A stretch of DNA of 64,000 nucleotides from assembly GCF_900099995.1 (NCBI RefSeq), contig NZ_FNCZ01000001.1, positions 1,612,001 through 1,676,000 on the forward strand. The letters are read 5' to 3'. A program made the translations under genes and the position numbers. Origin of the DNA: Winogradskyella thalassocola (lineage in GTDB: Bacteria; Bacteroidota; Bacteroidia; Flavobacteriales; Flavobacteriaceae). This document shows, piece by piece, positions 17,923 to 27,625 of the stretch. Within the stretch, counting starts at the first letter, position 1, and each line of letters opens with the position of its first letter. A model generated the notes under the pieces. That model was given only the letters and a program-made list of their open reading frames with translations. It had not been told where the DNA came from and did not search any database.

Positions 17923-20466
17923 ATGTCAAAGAATCTCGTTATTGTTGAGTCACCTGCAAAGGCTAAAACTATTGAAAAATTTTTAGGAAAAGATTTTAAA
18001 GTGGAGTCCAGTTTTGGACACATTGCAGATCTACCATCTAAAGAATTAGGAGTGGATGTAGAAGGCGACTTTATGCCTAAGTATCAGGTTTCTAAAGACA
18101 AGAAAGATGTCGTTAAGAAATTAAAGGAATTAGCTAAGAAAGCAGATATTGTTTGGTTAGCAAGTGATGAGGATCGCGAGGGAGAAGCAATTGCTTGGCA
18201 TCTAGCTGAAACTTTAAAATTAGATAAAGAAAAGACTAAACGTATTGTATTCCATGAGATTACAAAAACGGCGATACAAAAAGCAATAGAGAATCCAAGA
18301 AGTATAGATTATAACTTAGTCGATGCACAACAAGCAAGACGTGTTTTAGACCGTATTGTAGGTTATGAATTATCTCCGGTATTATGGAGAAAAGTAAAAG
18401 GTGGTTTATCTGCCGGTAGAGTACAATCGGTTTCAGTTCGTTTAATTGTAGAACGCGAACGCGATGTGCAAGGGTTTAAAACAACCGCATCTTATAGAAT
18501 AGATGCAGAATTTACAAATGAAGACGGAAATTCATTCAAAGCTAAATTGCCTAAGAATTTTGATTCTGAAAAGGAAGCATTAAAATTTTTAAATGATAAT
18601 CTAGGAGCGTCATACGAAGTTTCAGATCTTCAAAAGAAGCCAGCGAAAAAATCACCCGCTGCGCCATTTACAACATCAACACTTCAGCAAGAAGCGTCTC
18701 GTAAGCTAGGCTATTCTGTAAGTAGAACGATGACCAATGCTCAACGTTTGTACGAAGCTGGTTATATCACTTATATGAGAACTGATAGTGTAAACTTATC
18801 TGATGAAGCTAAAAAAGGAGCAGAGAACGAAATTACATCAGCTTACGGTGCTAAGTTTAGTAATCCAAAAAATTATAAAGGTAAGTCTAAAGGAGCGCAA
18901 GAAGCTCACGAAGCTATACGACCAACAGATTTTTCAAATCATACCGTTAGTGCAGAACGTGACCAAGCACGATTATACGATTTAATCTGGAAACGAGCTA
19001 TAGCCTCTCAGATGAGTGATGCTAGACTAGAAAGAACCAATCTTAAAATTCAAATCAATTCTAAAAATAAAATTAGCGAACAATTCACGGCGAACGGGGA
19101 AATCATCACGTTTGAAGGGTTTCTAAAAGTATATTTAGAAGGAACAGATGACGAAGACGCAGAACAAGAAGGAATTCTACCAGATTTAAAAGTTGGTGAA
19201 CCTCTTAAAAATAAATACATCACAGCAACTGAGCGTTTCACAAGACCTCCTGCAAGATTCACGGAAGCTTCATTAGTGAAGCAATTGGAAGAACTTGGTA
19301 TTGGACGTCCATCTACTTACGCACCAACTATTTCTACAATTCAAAATAGAAACTACGTAGAAAAAGGAACGAATGAAGGTGATGAAAGAAGCTACAAACA
19401 ATTAGTTTTTGAAAATCAAACAATAAAAGATACCACGCTTTCAGAGCAAACAGGTTCTAATAAAGGTAAATTAGTACCTACAGATATTGGTATTATTGTT
19501 ACCGATTTCTTAGTGAACCATTTTGAAAGTATTCTCGATTATAACTTTACAGCAAGAGTAGAAGATCGTTTTGATGATATTGCTGAAGGTAAGGAAGATT
19601 GGCGTGAAATGATGAGGGATTTCTACAAAGGCTTTCATCCACAAGTCGAAGATGTACAGGAAAATGCAGAACGAGAATCCGGAGAACGTGAATTAGGTAT
19701 CGATCCTAAAACAGGAAGAACAGTTTTAGTACGACTTGGTAAATTCGGACCATTGGTACAGTTAGGTAAACCTGATGATGAAGAAGAGCCTCAGTATGCA
19801 AGTTTATCACCAGATCAACAATTAGGTTCTGTAACTTTTGAAGAAGCTATGGACTTATTTAAGCTTCCAAAAGCATTAGGTCATTATAAAGATGAAGAGG
19901 TTGAGGTTAATAACGGACGATTTGGACCATATGTAAAGTTTGGTAAAAAATTCGTGTCATTACCAAAAGGTGTTGATCCATTGAGTGTAGAGATGGACGA
20001 AGCTTTAATATATATTAAGGACAAAGAAAAAGCAGATGCTCCTATATATATGTATAAAGATATAGAAGTTACAAAAGGTAAAGGACGTTTTGGGCCATTT
20101 ATAAAATGGAACAACATGTTTATCAATGTAAATAAAAAGTACGATTGGGATAATTTATCTGAAGAAGACATTGTAACTTTGATTGAAGAAAAGATTCAGA
20201 AAGAAATTGATAAGGTCATCCATAACTGGGAAGACGAAGGTGTAAGAGTAGAGAAAGCTAGATGGGGAAGGCACAATATCATTAAAGGCAAACAAAAAGT
20301 GGAGTTGGCCAAAACTGTAGATGTGAGTAAAATGACTTTAGAGAAAGCACAAGACATTCTCGAAAAAAACGCACCTAAAAAGAAAGCGACCAAAAAGAAA
20401 GTCACTAAAAAAACGGCAACAAAGAAAACTGCAACAAAGAAGAAAGTTACAACTAAAAAGAAATAA
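17923..20466 (+). CDS. topA: DNA topoisomerase I
   Basis: This 847-residue type IA topoisomerase starts MSKNLVIVESPAKAKTIEKFLG. It has a Toprim domain (ASDEDREGEAIAWHL), the active-site tyrosine region YITYMRTDSVNLS, and repeated C-terminal domains of the form GRFGPYVKFGKK and GRFGPFIKW. The C-terminal tail is a lysine/threonine-rich repeat (KKATKKKVTKKTATKK) that should bind DNA nonspecifically. The enzyme relaxes negative supercoils. The C-terminal repeats here lack the tetracysteine zinc fingers of E. coli TopA, as in other Bacteroidota. The next gene starts 6 bp after its stop. Confidence 0.98.
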   Translation: MSKNLVIVESPAKAKTIEKFLGKDFKVESSFGHIADLPSKELGVDVEGDFMPKYQVSKDKKDVVKKLKELAKKADIVWLASDEDREGEAIAWHLAETLKLDKEKTKRIVFHEITKTAIQKAIENPRSIDYNLVDAQQARRVLDRIVGYELSPVLWRKVKGGLSAGRVQSVSVRLIVERERDVQGFKTTASYRIDAEFTNEDGNSFKAKLPKNFDSEKEALKFLNDNLGASYEVSDLQKKPAKKSPAAPFTTSTLQQEASRKLGYSVSRTMTNAQRLYEAGYITYMRTDSVNLSDEAKKGAENEITSAYGAKFSNPKNYKGKSKGAQEAHEAIRPTDFSNHTVSAERDQARLYDLIWKRAIASQMSDARLERTNLKIQINSKNKISEQFTANGEIITFEGFLKVYLEGTDDEDAEQEGILPDLKVGEPLKNKYITATERFTRPPARFTEASLVKQLEELGIGRPSTYAPTISTIQNRNYVEKGTNEGDERSYKQLVFENQTIKDTTLSEQTGSNKGKLVPTDIGIIVTDFLVNHFESILDYNFTARVEDRFDDIAEGKEDWREMMRDFYKGFHPQVEDVQENAERESGERELGIDPKTGRTVLVRLGKFGPLVQLGKPDDEEEPQYASLSPDQQLGSVTFEEAMDLFKLPKALGHYKDEEVEVNNGRFGPYVKFGKKFVSLPKGVDPLSVEMDEALIYIKDKEKADAPIYMYKDIEVTKGKGRFGPFIKWNNMFINVNKKYDWDNLSEEDIVTLIEEKIQKEIDKVIHNWEDEGVRVEKARWGRHNIIKGKQKVELAKTVDVSKMTLEKAQDILEKNAPKKKATKKKVTKKTATKKTATKKKVTTKKK

Positions 20467-20472
20467 TTGGAT

Positions 20473-21639
20473 ATGAATTTTAATTTCCTTACGCCTATAT
20501 CAGATGCGGTTTTAGCTCATAATGAACTAACAGCGCAACAAGCGCTAGGAAAAAAAATAAAGGTACATTCTCGTCAAAACGGTATTCCCGATTTGGAAAA
20601 CGTACAAATGGCAATTATTGGAGTTCAAGAAAATAGAAATGACGTCAATTATATTGGTGCTCGGATTAATTTCGATTCTATTCGTAAAACACTTTATGCT
20701 TTATTTCCGGGTAATTGGCATACAACTCTTGCAGATCTTGGAGATATTGAGCCAGGTGAAACTGTTGAGGATACGTATTTCGCCATTCGCACAGCGATTT
20801 CTGTTTTAGTAGAAAAAAAGATTATTCCTATCGTTTTAGGGGGAAGTCAAGATTTGACTTATGCTAATTATAGGGCTTATGATTCGCTTTTACCAATGGT
20901 AAACATTGTTAGTGTAGATACTAATTTTGATTTAGGTGACGCCAATCTTCCAATTAAGAATAATAGTTATGTAGGTAAAGTTATTGTAGAAGAACCATAT
21001 AATCTATTTAATTATTCAACAATAGGGTATCAAACATATTTTAACTCCCAAGAAGAAATAGATCTCATAGAAAAGTTATACTTTGAGGCCTACCGTTTAG
21101 GTGAGATATCTGGTGATATTAGTAGAGTAGAGCCATTAATGCGCGATGCACATATTGTATCCGTAGATTTAAAGTCGGTTAGAGCGTCTGAGGTGAGTGA
21201 TAACCAAAAGTATTCTCCAAATGGGTTCTCTGGAAAAGAAATTTGTGCCATAAGTAGATATGCTGGTATAAGTAATAAAGTATCGTCATTTGGGATTTAT
21301 GAATATCAAGGATCTAAAAATGATAGTGCGTCGTCAATGCTAATTGCACAAATGATATGGTATTTCATCGAAGGTGTAAATTGTAGAGTTAAAGATGACG
21401 ATTTTAACAATGAGAATCATTACCAAAAGTATAATGTTTTGGTAGAGGATGATGAATTAATTTTTTACAAGAGTTTAAAAACAGGTCGTTGGTGGATTGA
21501 AATTCCATTTTTACCAAACGTTAATAATAAATTAAAAAAGCATACGTTATTACCTTGCATGCATTCCGATTATGTGCATGCAACTCAAGGTGAAATACCA
21601 GAACGTTGGTATAAAGCCTACAGGAAGAATAGCTTTTAA
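20473..21639 (+). CDS. Arginase/formimidoylglutamase-fold protein with degenerate metal site
   Basis: From ATG 20473 it has 388 residues; a TTG 6 bp upstream would directly follow the topA stop. The ureohydrolase fold is recognisable from IIPIVLGGSQDLTYANYRAY, NIVSVDTNFDL and HIVSVDLKSVRASEVS. The manganese ligands of active enzymes are changed: GG(D/E)H reads GGSQ, DAHxD reads DTNFD, and the last DxDxxDP reads DLKSVRA. It is therefore probably not a ureohydrolase. Position between topA and gldK is shared by flavobacterial gliding loci, in my recollection, so a structural or regulatory role tied to type IX secretion is possible. Databases usually call it formimidoylglutamase. Confidence 0.8.
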   Translation: MNFNFLTPISDAVLAHNELTAQQALGKKIKVHSRQNGIPDLENVQMAIIGVQENRNDVNYIGARINFDSIRKTLYALFPGNWHTTLADLGDIEPGETVEDTYFAIRTAISVLVEKKIIPIVLGGSQDLTYANYRAYDSLLPMVNIVSVDTNFDLGDANLPIKNNSYVGKVIVEEPYNLFNYSTIGYQTYFNSQEEIDLIEKLYFEAYRLGEISGDISRVEPLMRDAHIVSVDLKSVRASEVSDNQKYSPNGFSGKEICAISRYAGISNKVSSFGIYEYQGSKNDSASSMLIAQMIWYFIEGVNCRVKDDDFNNENHYQKYNVLVEDDELIFYKSLKTGRWWIEIPFLPNVNNKLKKHTLLPCMHSDYVHATQGEIPERWYKAYRKNSF

Positions 21640-21687
21640 AATAAGCCTTTAATCGGATTTTAACACTTTTTTAATCGATGAAATGCT

Positions 21688-21695
21688 TATTTTTG
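21688..21695 (+). promoter_or_regulatory. Candidate -7 element for gldKLMN
   Basis: TATTTTTG matches TAnnTTTG, about 104 nt upstream of the gldK start in the 159-bp gap after the arginase-like gene. The -33 element is not clear. Confidence 0.4.
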
Positions 21696-21798
21696 GGGTA
21701 AAGTGCAAAAAAAAGATAAAAAAAGTTGTTTATTCGGAAATATATAAATATGTTTACGACCTCAAAAATAATAAGGACTAATTTAACCTAGAGTTACT

Positions 21799-23151
21799 AT
21801 GAATATTAAGAAGTTTATTTTACTAACCGCAGTACTAGTTATGGTAGCCAGTTGTAATTCTGGAGATCGAGGACAATTGGTTGGTGTACAAGGTAAGAAA
21901 TGGCATCCAGAAAAGCCCTATGGAATGACATTGGTGCCAGGTGGAGCTTTTATTATGGGTAAATCAGATGATGATTTAGCTGGAGTACAAGACGCGCCAA
22001 CAAGAACAGCTACAGTTCGTGCATTCTATATGGATGAAACTGAAATTACAAATAGTGAGTACCGCCAATTTGTAGAATGGGTAAGAGATTCTACTCTAAG
22101 ATTAAAATTAGCTGAGATGGCTGACTTAGAAGGAAAAACACCTGGAAGTGGAGACATTGGAGAATTTGCATATGAAGATGCAAATCCAGAAGATCTTAAC
22201 GCTTATGAAAGTTACATGGTGAATACCTATGGTAACGAGCAGAGAAAAATTAATCGTGAAGCTAAGTTGTATTTCAACACGGATGATTATCCAGATGAAT
22301 TGTATGCAGAAGTCATGGATGGTATGTATTTACCATTAGAAGAATCATATAATGGTCAACGTACTTGGGATGTAAAGCAATTTAAGTTTCAGTATACTTA
22401 TATGGATATTCAAAAAGCCGCTAAAAACAGAGGTTTAAAGCGTTCTGAAGTTGTAGTTCAACAAGAAGTTGAGATTTATCCAGATACAACGGCTTGGATT
22501 AGAGATTTTGCATACTCTTATAATGAGCCAATGCATAATGATTATTTCTGGCATGATGCTTATGGAGATTACCCAGTTGTTGGTGTGTCTTGGAAACAAG
22601 CGCAAGCGTTCTGTCAGTGGAGAACTTTGTATCACAATGCAGATAGAAAGAAAAGAGGAAGACAACCTGTGAATTCTTATAGATTGCCATCTGAAGCTGA
22701 ATGGGAATATGCTGCACGTGGTGGATTGCAAGGGGCAACTTACCCTTGGGGTGGACCTTATACTAAAAATGACAGAGGTTGTTTTATGGCTAACTTTAAA
22801 CCATTAAGAGGTGATTATGCTGCCGATCAAGCATTATATACGGTTGAAGCGGATTCTTATGATCCTAATGATTTCAATTTATATAACATGGCAGGTAACG
22901 TTTCAGAATGGGTAAACGGTTCTTACGATCCTGCATCTTATGAATTTGCATCATCAATTAATCCAAATGTAAATGACCCTGATAATGCACGTAAAGTGGT
23001 TAGAGGTGGATCTTGGAAAGATGTTGCTTATTTCTTACAAGTGAGTTCTAGAGATTACGAATATGCGGATTCTGCGAGAAGCTATATCGGATTTAGAACA
23101 GTTCAAGATTACATGGGAACTGAAGTAACTAAAAACGCAGCAACTAATTAA
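21799..23151 (+). CDS. gldK: Gliding motility / T9SS lipoprotein GldK
   Basis: This 450-residue protein has a lipobox MVASCNSGD (Cys19). A formylglycine-generating-enzyme-like (SUMF1) fold follows, with MTLVPGGAFIMGKS, RLPSEAEWEYAARGG, GNVSEWV and VRGGSWKD. GldK (PorK) forms the periplasmic ring with GldN, attached to the outer membrane, in the type IX secretion system. It is first of four co-directional genes in the standard order. The FGE catalytic cysteines are not expected to be functional in GldK. Confidence 0.96.
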   Translation: MNIKKFILLTAVLVMVASCNSGDRGQLVGVQGKKWHPEKPYGMTLVPGGAFIMGKSDDDLAGVQDAPTRTATVRAFYMDETEITNSEYRQFVEWVRDSTLRLKLAEMADLEGKTPGSGDIGEFAYEDANPEDLNAYESYMVNTYGNEQRKINREAKLYFNTDDYPDELYAEVMDGMYLPLEESYNGQRTWDVKQFKFQYTYMDIQKAAKNRGLKRSEVVVQQEVEIYPDTTAWIRDFAYSYNEPMHNDYFWHDAYGDYPVVGVSWKQAQAFCQWRTLYHNADRKKRGRQPVNSYRLPSEAEWEYAARGGLQGATYPWGGPYTKNDRGCFMANFKPLRGDYAADQALYTVEADSYDPNDFNLYNMAGNVSEWVNGSYDPASYEFASSINPNVNDPDNARKVVRGGSWKDVAYFLQVSSRDYEYADSARSYIGFRTVQDYMGTEVTKNAATN

Positions 23152-23227
23152 ACTTAACTTAAACCTAATATTAATCCTAAATGAGTATTAATTAACCAAG
23201 CTCATTTGAAAACAAAAACTTAAAATC

Positions 23228-23863
23228 ATGGCACAAAAGAAATTATCAACAATGAATATGGTCTACGGACTTGGAGCTGCAATTGTAATTGTTGGAGCAT
23301 TATTCAAAATTCAACACTGGCCTTATGGATCCCTTATCCTTACAATAGGTATGATTGTTGAAGCACTAGTATTTACGTTATCAGCATTCGAAAAACAAGG
23401 AGATGACTTAGATTGGTCATTAGTATATCCGGAATTAGCAGGTGGACAAACTTTAGGATCTAAAAAGAAAGCTTTAGAAGAGCCTAAAGATGCTGAAGGT
23501 ATGTTATCTAAAAAATTAGATAACTTATTAAAAGATGCCAAAATTGATGGTGCGCTTATGGCAAGCTTAGGTGACAGTATTAAAAACTTTGAAGGAGCAG
23601 CAAAAGGAATTTCTCCTACAGTTGATGGTATGCAAGCTCAAAAGAAATATAGCGAAGAAATGTCATTAGCAGCAGCTCAAATGGAATCTTTAAATAGTCT
23701 TTATAAAGTGCAAATGGAAAGCGCAAATCGTCAAGCAGCAATCAACGAAGAAGCTGTAGAAAATGCGACTAAATTAAAAGAACAAATGCAGTCATTAGCA
23801 TCTAACTTATCATCTTTAAATGGAGTTTATGGTGGTATGTTATCTGCAATGAACAAAAACTAA
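23228..23863 (+). CDS. gldL: Gliding motility / T9SS motor protein GldL
   Basis: This 211-residue protein has two N-terminal transmembrane helices (residues 12-24 and 31-52), including the motif GALFKIQHWPYGS with its charged residue in the membrane region. A long cytoplasmic coiled-coil tail follows (residues about 75-205). GldL pentamers with GldM dimers form the proton-driven inner-membrane motor that powers type IX secretion and gliding. Length and position are normal. Confidence 0.96.
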   Translation: MAQKKLSTMNMVYGLGAAIVIVGALFKIQHWPYGSLILTIGMIVEALVFTLSAFEKQGDDLDWSLVYPELAGGQTLGSKKKALEEPKDAEGMLSKKLDNLLKDAKIDGALMASLGDSIKNFEGAAKGISPTVDGMQAQKKYSEEMSLAAAQMESLNSLYKVQMESANRQAAINEEAVENATKLKEQMQSLASNLSSLNGVYGGMLSAMNKN

Positions 23864-23909
23864 TTGGTTTTTATAATCGAATTAATTAATAATTAAAAAC
23901 TAATTAGAA

Positions 23910-25484
23910 ATGGCAGGAGGAAAACAGTCCGCAAGGCAAAAAATGATTAACTTAATGTACTTAGTATTTATTGCTATGATGGCGATGAATATGTCTAAAG
24001 AAGTACTATCCGCTTTCGGTTTAATGGAAGCAAAATTTGCTGATGCTAATGAAGCAACAGGAAGTAGAAATGAAGCGATGCTTGCAGATTTAAAGACTAA
24101 AGGTGAAGAAAAACCTGAGGAATTTAGTGTCCCAGCAGCAAGAGCACAACAAGTGCAAATTGCTTCGGATAAATTTTATAAATTTATAGAGACTTTAAAA
24201 GTAGATTTACTTAAAACAGGAGAATATCAAGTTGATCCTAAAACAGGTAATTTACCTTTTGAAGCTATGGATAAAACTGATATTCTTGATGAAGCTTGGT
24301 TTACGGGTGATCGTTTAACAAAAGAAGGAGACAAGGTAATGGCTGCTCTTAACGATTACAAAACAGACATTAAGGCTATCCTATCTAAAGATGAAGCGTA
24401 TAGAGGTGAAAGTGAAACTTTTGAAAAAACGTTTAGCACAGAACAAGAGGTTAATAAGGATGGAAAGAAAATTGATTGGTTAAATTATAACTTCCAAGGT
24501 TATCCAGCAATTGCATCTTATACTAAATTGACTGCTTTACAAAATGATGTTAAAGTAACAGAGGCTAACCTTTACAACTTATTTTTAGGTAATACATTAT
24601 CTGAAGCTACAACACTTAATAATTATAAGGCCATTGTCTTAGCTGATAAGTCTGCTTTTTTCGCAGGTGAAAAGTTTCAAGGACGTGTGGTTATTGGGAA
24701 ATATGCGAATGTACCACCGACTAAATTGGTTGTGCAAGGTCAAGAAGTAGATTTAAAGAATGCAATTGACTCTACTGGAGCGGCAACTTTAGATTTTAAT
24801 GTTGGTAATGTAGGTGAGCATTCAATTGAAGGTGAATTTACTTTTATTGAAAATGGTAAAGAATTACCAATTCCAATCGTAGCCAACTATGTGGTTGTAC
24901 CAAGACCTAACTCTGCAACCATTTCTGCAGATAAGATGAACGTTGTTTATCGTGGTGTTGCTAACCCAATGACAATTTCTTTTGCTGGTGTGCCAGATAA
25001 TAAAGTGTCAGCTAGTGGATCAGGTTTATCGAAAGGTTCTGGTGTTGGTAAATATACTATGAATCCAGGAACAGGTAGAGAGGTTACAATTAATGTATCT
25101 GCTACCTTAGATGATGGATCTAGAGTAAGTGATCAACAAACATTCAGAATTAAAGATATTCCAAAGCCAACTGGTACAATTTCTGGACAGGATGGTATGG
25201 TTAGATTACCTAAACGTAATTTAGAAATTGGTACTGTTGGTGCTAAGTTAGATGACTTCGTATTTGATTTACCAATTAACGTAACATCATTTCAAATTAA
25301 AGTTCCGGGTCAACCTACAGTAAATGTAGCTGGTACTAAAATGAATGCACAAGCAAAATCAGCAATTGGTAGAGCACGTGCGGGTGATATAGTTACTATT
25401 TTTAATATTAAAGCTAAAATACAAGGGAATAACGCTTATCAATTGAAAGGTGTATCTCCTGTAACGGTTGAAGTATCAAACTAA
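23910..25484 (+). CDS. gldM: Gliding motility / T9SS motor protein GldM
   Basis: This 524-residue protein has a single N-terminal membrane helix (INLMYLVFIAMMAMNMSKEVLSAFG) with the conserved start GGKQSARQKMINLMYLVF. Large periplasmic domains ending in a beta-rich region follow. GldM spans the periplasm and transmits rotation from the GldL motor to the GldK/GldN ring. It lies 46 bp downstream of gldL. Confidence 0.97.
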   Translation: MAGGKQSARQKMINLMYLVFIAMMAMNMSKEVLSAFGLMEAKFADANEATGSRNEAMLADLKTKGEEKPEEFSVPAARAQQVQIASDKFYKFIETLKVDLLKTGEYQVDPKTGNLPFEAMDKTDILDEAWFTGDRLTKEGDKVMAALNDYKTDIKAILSKDEAYRGESETFEKTFSTEQEVNKDGKKIDWLNYNFQGYPAIASYTKLTALQNDVKVTEANLYNLFLGNTLSEATTLNNYKAIVLADKSAFFAGEKFQGRVVIGKYANVPPTKLVVQGQEVDLKNAIDSTGAATLDFNVGNVGEHSIEGEFTFIENGKELPIPIVANYVVVPRPNSATISADKMNVVYRGVANPMTISFAGVPDNKVSASGSGLSKGSGVGKYTMNPGTGREVTINVSATLDDGSRVSDQQTFRIKDIPKPTGTISGQDGMVRLPKRNLEIGTVGAKLDDFVFDLPINVTSFQIKVPGQPTVNVAGTKMNAQAKSAIGRARAGDIVTIFNIKAKIQGNNAYQLKGVSPVTVEVSN

Positions 25485-25548
25485 ATGATGATTGTTTAAG
25501 GAAAAACGTCATCATTAAAGAAAATCCCAAATTATAATAAACGATAAG

Positions 25549-26460
25549 ATGAATTTAAAAAGCTTTTTATGTATAGGAATAGGTGTTTTAGCCGCAAACA
25601 GTATGTTTGCTCAGGCTAATATCCTAAATGCAAAAATACCAGAAGAAATTGGTATGAAAACTGAAGCGCAGTTACTTCTAGATAACGACAAGCCTTTAGA
25701 ATATGGATATGTCGGAGATAGAGACATTTTATTTTCTAAAATGACTTGGGAAAAAATCGTTTTAGATGAACGTGCAAATTTCCCTCTATATTTTCCTATT
25801 GAAGACAATTTAGGAGACGATAGAAAATCATTGTATATGGTGCTGATGCAAAACATCAATGATGGTACTATTCCAAAAGTATATGCAGATTCATATTTTA
25901 CTGAAGAACGTACCATGGAAGATTTGGCGCCTGCTTTAGTAATGGAACGAATTACTGATATTGGAATTGATTGGATGAATGCTGAAGGCGTTACTGATAC
26001 TGCTCTAGTTCCTGAAGAATACAAGATTCGTAGAGAAATTGGACCAGCAGATATTAATTCTTATTTAATCAAAGGACTTTGGTACTTTGATAAACGTCAA
26101 GGAGAATTGAAATTTCGTGTTTTAGGTATTGCTCCAGCAGCACCAGATGTGAATTTTATTGACTCTGACGATGAAACAAATAAGGAACCAATTGGTTTAT
26201 TTTGGGTATTTTTCCCAGAAATAAGAGATATTCTTCATGAAGCGAAAGCTTTCAACAACAAGAATAGTGCTGTACCGTTGTCTTTCGATCATTTATTAAA
26301 TAGTAGACGCTTTAGTGGAATGATCTACAAAGAAGAAAATGTTTATGGTGATAGAGAAGTAAAAGAGTATGTTGCAGAAAACTCATTAATGCAGCTTTTA
26401 GAATCAGAACGTATCAAAGATAAGATTAGAAACTTTGAACAAGATATGTGGAGTTACTAG
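25549..26460 (+). CDS. gldN: Gliding motility / T9SS protein GldN
   Basis: This 303-residue protein has a signal peptide ending around SMFAQA. GldN/PorN landmarks are visible: RDILFSKMTWEKIVLDERANFPLYFP, the YLIKGLWYFDKRQGELKFRVLGIAP core, and the C-terminal EQDMWSY. It forms the periplasmic ring complex with the lipoprotein GldK. Last gene of gldKLMN, followed by a strong terminator. Confidence 0.96.
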   Translation: MNLKSFLCIGIGVLAANSMFAQANILNAKIPEEIGMKTEAQLLLDNDKPLEYGYVGDRDILFSKMTWEKIVLDERANFPLYFPIEDNLGDDRKSLYMVLMQNINDGTIPKVYADSYFTEERTMEDLAPALVMERITDIGIDWMNAEGVTDTALVPEEYKIRREIGPADINSYLIKGLWYFDKRQGELKFRVLGIAPAAPDVNFIDSDDETNKEPIGLFWVFFPEIRDILHEAKAFNNKNSAVPLSFDHLLNSRRFSGMIYKEENVYGDREVKEYVAENSLMQLLESERIKDKIRNFEQDMWSY

Positions 26461-26481
26461 TTAACTTAACATAAAATAATA

Positions 26482-26514
26482 AAAACGCTCACTTTTTAAG
26501 TGAGCGTTTTTTTT
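26482..26514 (+). terminator. Terminator of gldKLMN
   Basis: AACGCTCACTT (26484-26494) and AAGTGAGCGTT (26498-26508) form an 11-bp stem with a tiny T-rich loop. An extended T-run follows. Confidence 0.92.
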
Positions 26515-26568
26515 GTTTTAATATTTTTTTTATCTCTTGTGTAAAGGTTTTTGAAGTCTAGATTTATT

Positions 26569-26576
26569 TACTTTTG
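26569..26576 (+). promoter_or_regulatory. -7 element almost abutting the FAD oxidoreductase start
   Basis: TACTTTTG matches TAnnTTTG and ends 5 nt before ATG 26582. The message would be leaderless or nearly so. Confidence 0.45.
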
Positions 26577-26581
26577 TAATA

Positions 26582-27625
26582 ATGAAAGACGTAGATTATA
26601 TCATCGTAGGTTGTGGCTTAGCTAGTATATCATTTTGCGAGCAATTAAGAGTCAATAATAAATCGTTTATAGTATTTAATGATGACTCTCAAAAGTCTTC
26701 TATAGTTGCTGCCGGATTATATAATCCTGTTATACTTAAACGGTTTTCAGAAGTATGGAAAGCGAAAGAGCAATTAGCACTAGCATTACCTCTATATTCT
26801 AAAATTGAAAGCGAGTTAAATATAAAAATAGATTATAAACTACCAATATTAAGGCGTTTCACTTCTATAGAAGAGCAGAATAAGTGGTTTACGGCATCAG
26901 ATAAACCATCTTTAGAACCTTATCTTTCACTTCAGCTTGTTAAAAATGATAATCCTGAAATTGATGCTCCTTATGGATTTGGCGAAGTATTACATGCCGG
27001 ACGATTGGATACGGAAATGCTAATTACGAATTACAAGAATTTCTTAAAAAAGAATAATTGTCTAGAAGAGCGATCGTTTATACATAATGGTATTCAGTTT
27101 ATAGACAACGCTATTCATTATGAAAACCTCAAAGCTAAACACATTGTATTTGCTGAAGGTTTTGGAGTAAAGCATAATCCGTATTTTAATACCATTCCGC
27201 TTACAGGCTCCAAAGGAGAAATATTAACCATTAAAGCTCCAAAGTTAAAGATTGATTATGCTATAAAATCTTCTGTATTTGTTATTCCATTAGGGGATGA
27301 TTTGTATAATGTGGGTTCAACGTACAATAACGATGATAAATCTAATACACCAACAGAAGCAGCCAAAGAAGAATTGATTTCAAAATTAAAGACATTTATA
27401 ACATGTGATTTCCAAGTTGTGAATCACATCGCAGGGGTAAGACCTACTGTAAAAGATAGACGCCCTTTGGTTGGTAGACATCCAAAGCATCATAATCTTT
27501 ATGTGCTTAATGGATTAGGAACACGTGGTGTTATGATTGCTCCTTACGTCGCTGATAAGCTATTTAAATTTATAGAACATAATGAAAGTTTAGACGCAGA
27601 AATTGATGTAAATCGTTTTGAGTAA
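26582..27625 (+). CDS. FAD-dependent oxidoreductase (DAO family)
   Basis: This 347-residue protein has an N-terminal dinucleotide-binding motif (DYIIVGCGLASISFCEQL). A C-terminal DAO-type FAD segment (GVRPTVKDRRPLVGRHP ... VLNGLGTRGVMIAPYVADKL) is like that of glycine/D-amino-acid oxidases. It is likely cytoplasmic; the substrate is unknown. The segment LAPYVAD-like end and the short length match a family common in Flavobacteriia. It converges with the DUF983 gene so tightly that the two stop codons touch. Confidence 0.85.
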   Translation: MKDVDYIIVGCGLASISFCEQLRVNNKSFIVFNDDSQKSSIVAAGLYNPVILKRFSEVWKAKEQLALALPLYSKIESELNIKIDYKLPILRRFTSIEEQNKWFTASDKPSLEPYLSLQLVKNDNPEIDAPYGFGEVLHAGRLDTEMLITNYKNFLKKNNCLEERSFIHNGIQFIDNAIHYENLKAKHIVFAEGFGVKHNPYFNTIPLTGSKGEILTIKAPKLKIDYAIKSSVFVIPLGDDLYNVGSTYNNDDKSNTPTEAAKEELISKLKTFITCDFQVVNHIAGVRPTVKDRRPLVGRHPKHHNLYVLNGLGTRGVMIAPYVADKLFKFIEHNESLDAEIDVNRFE

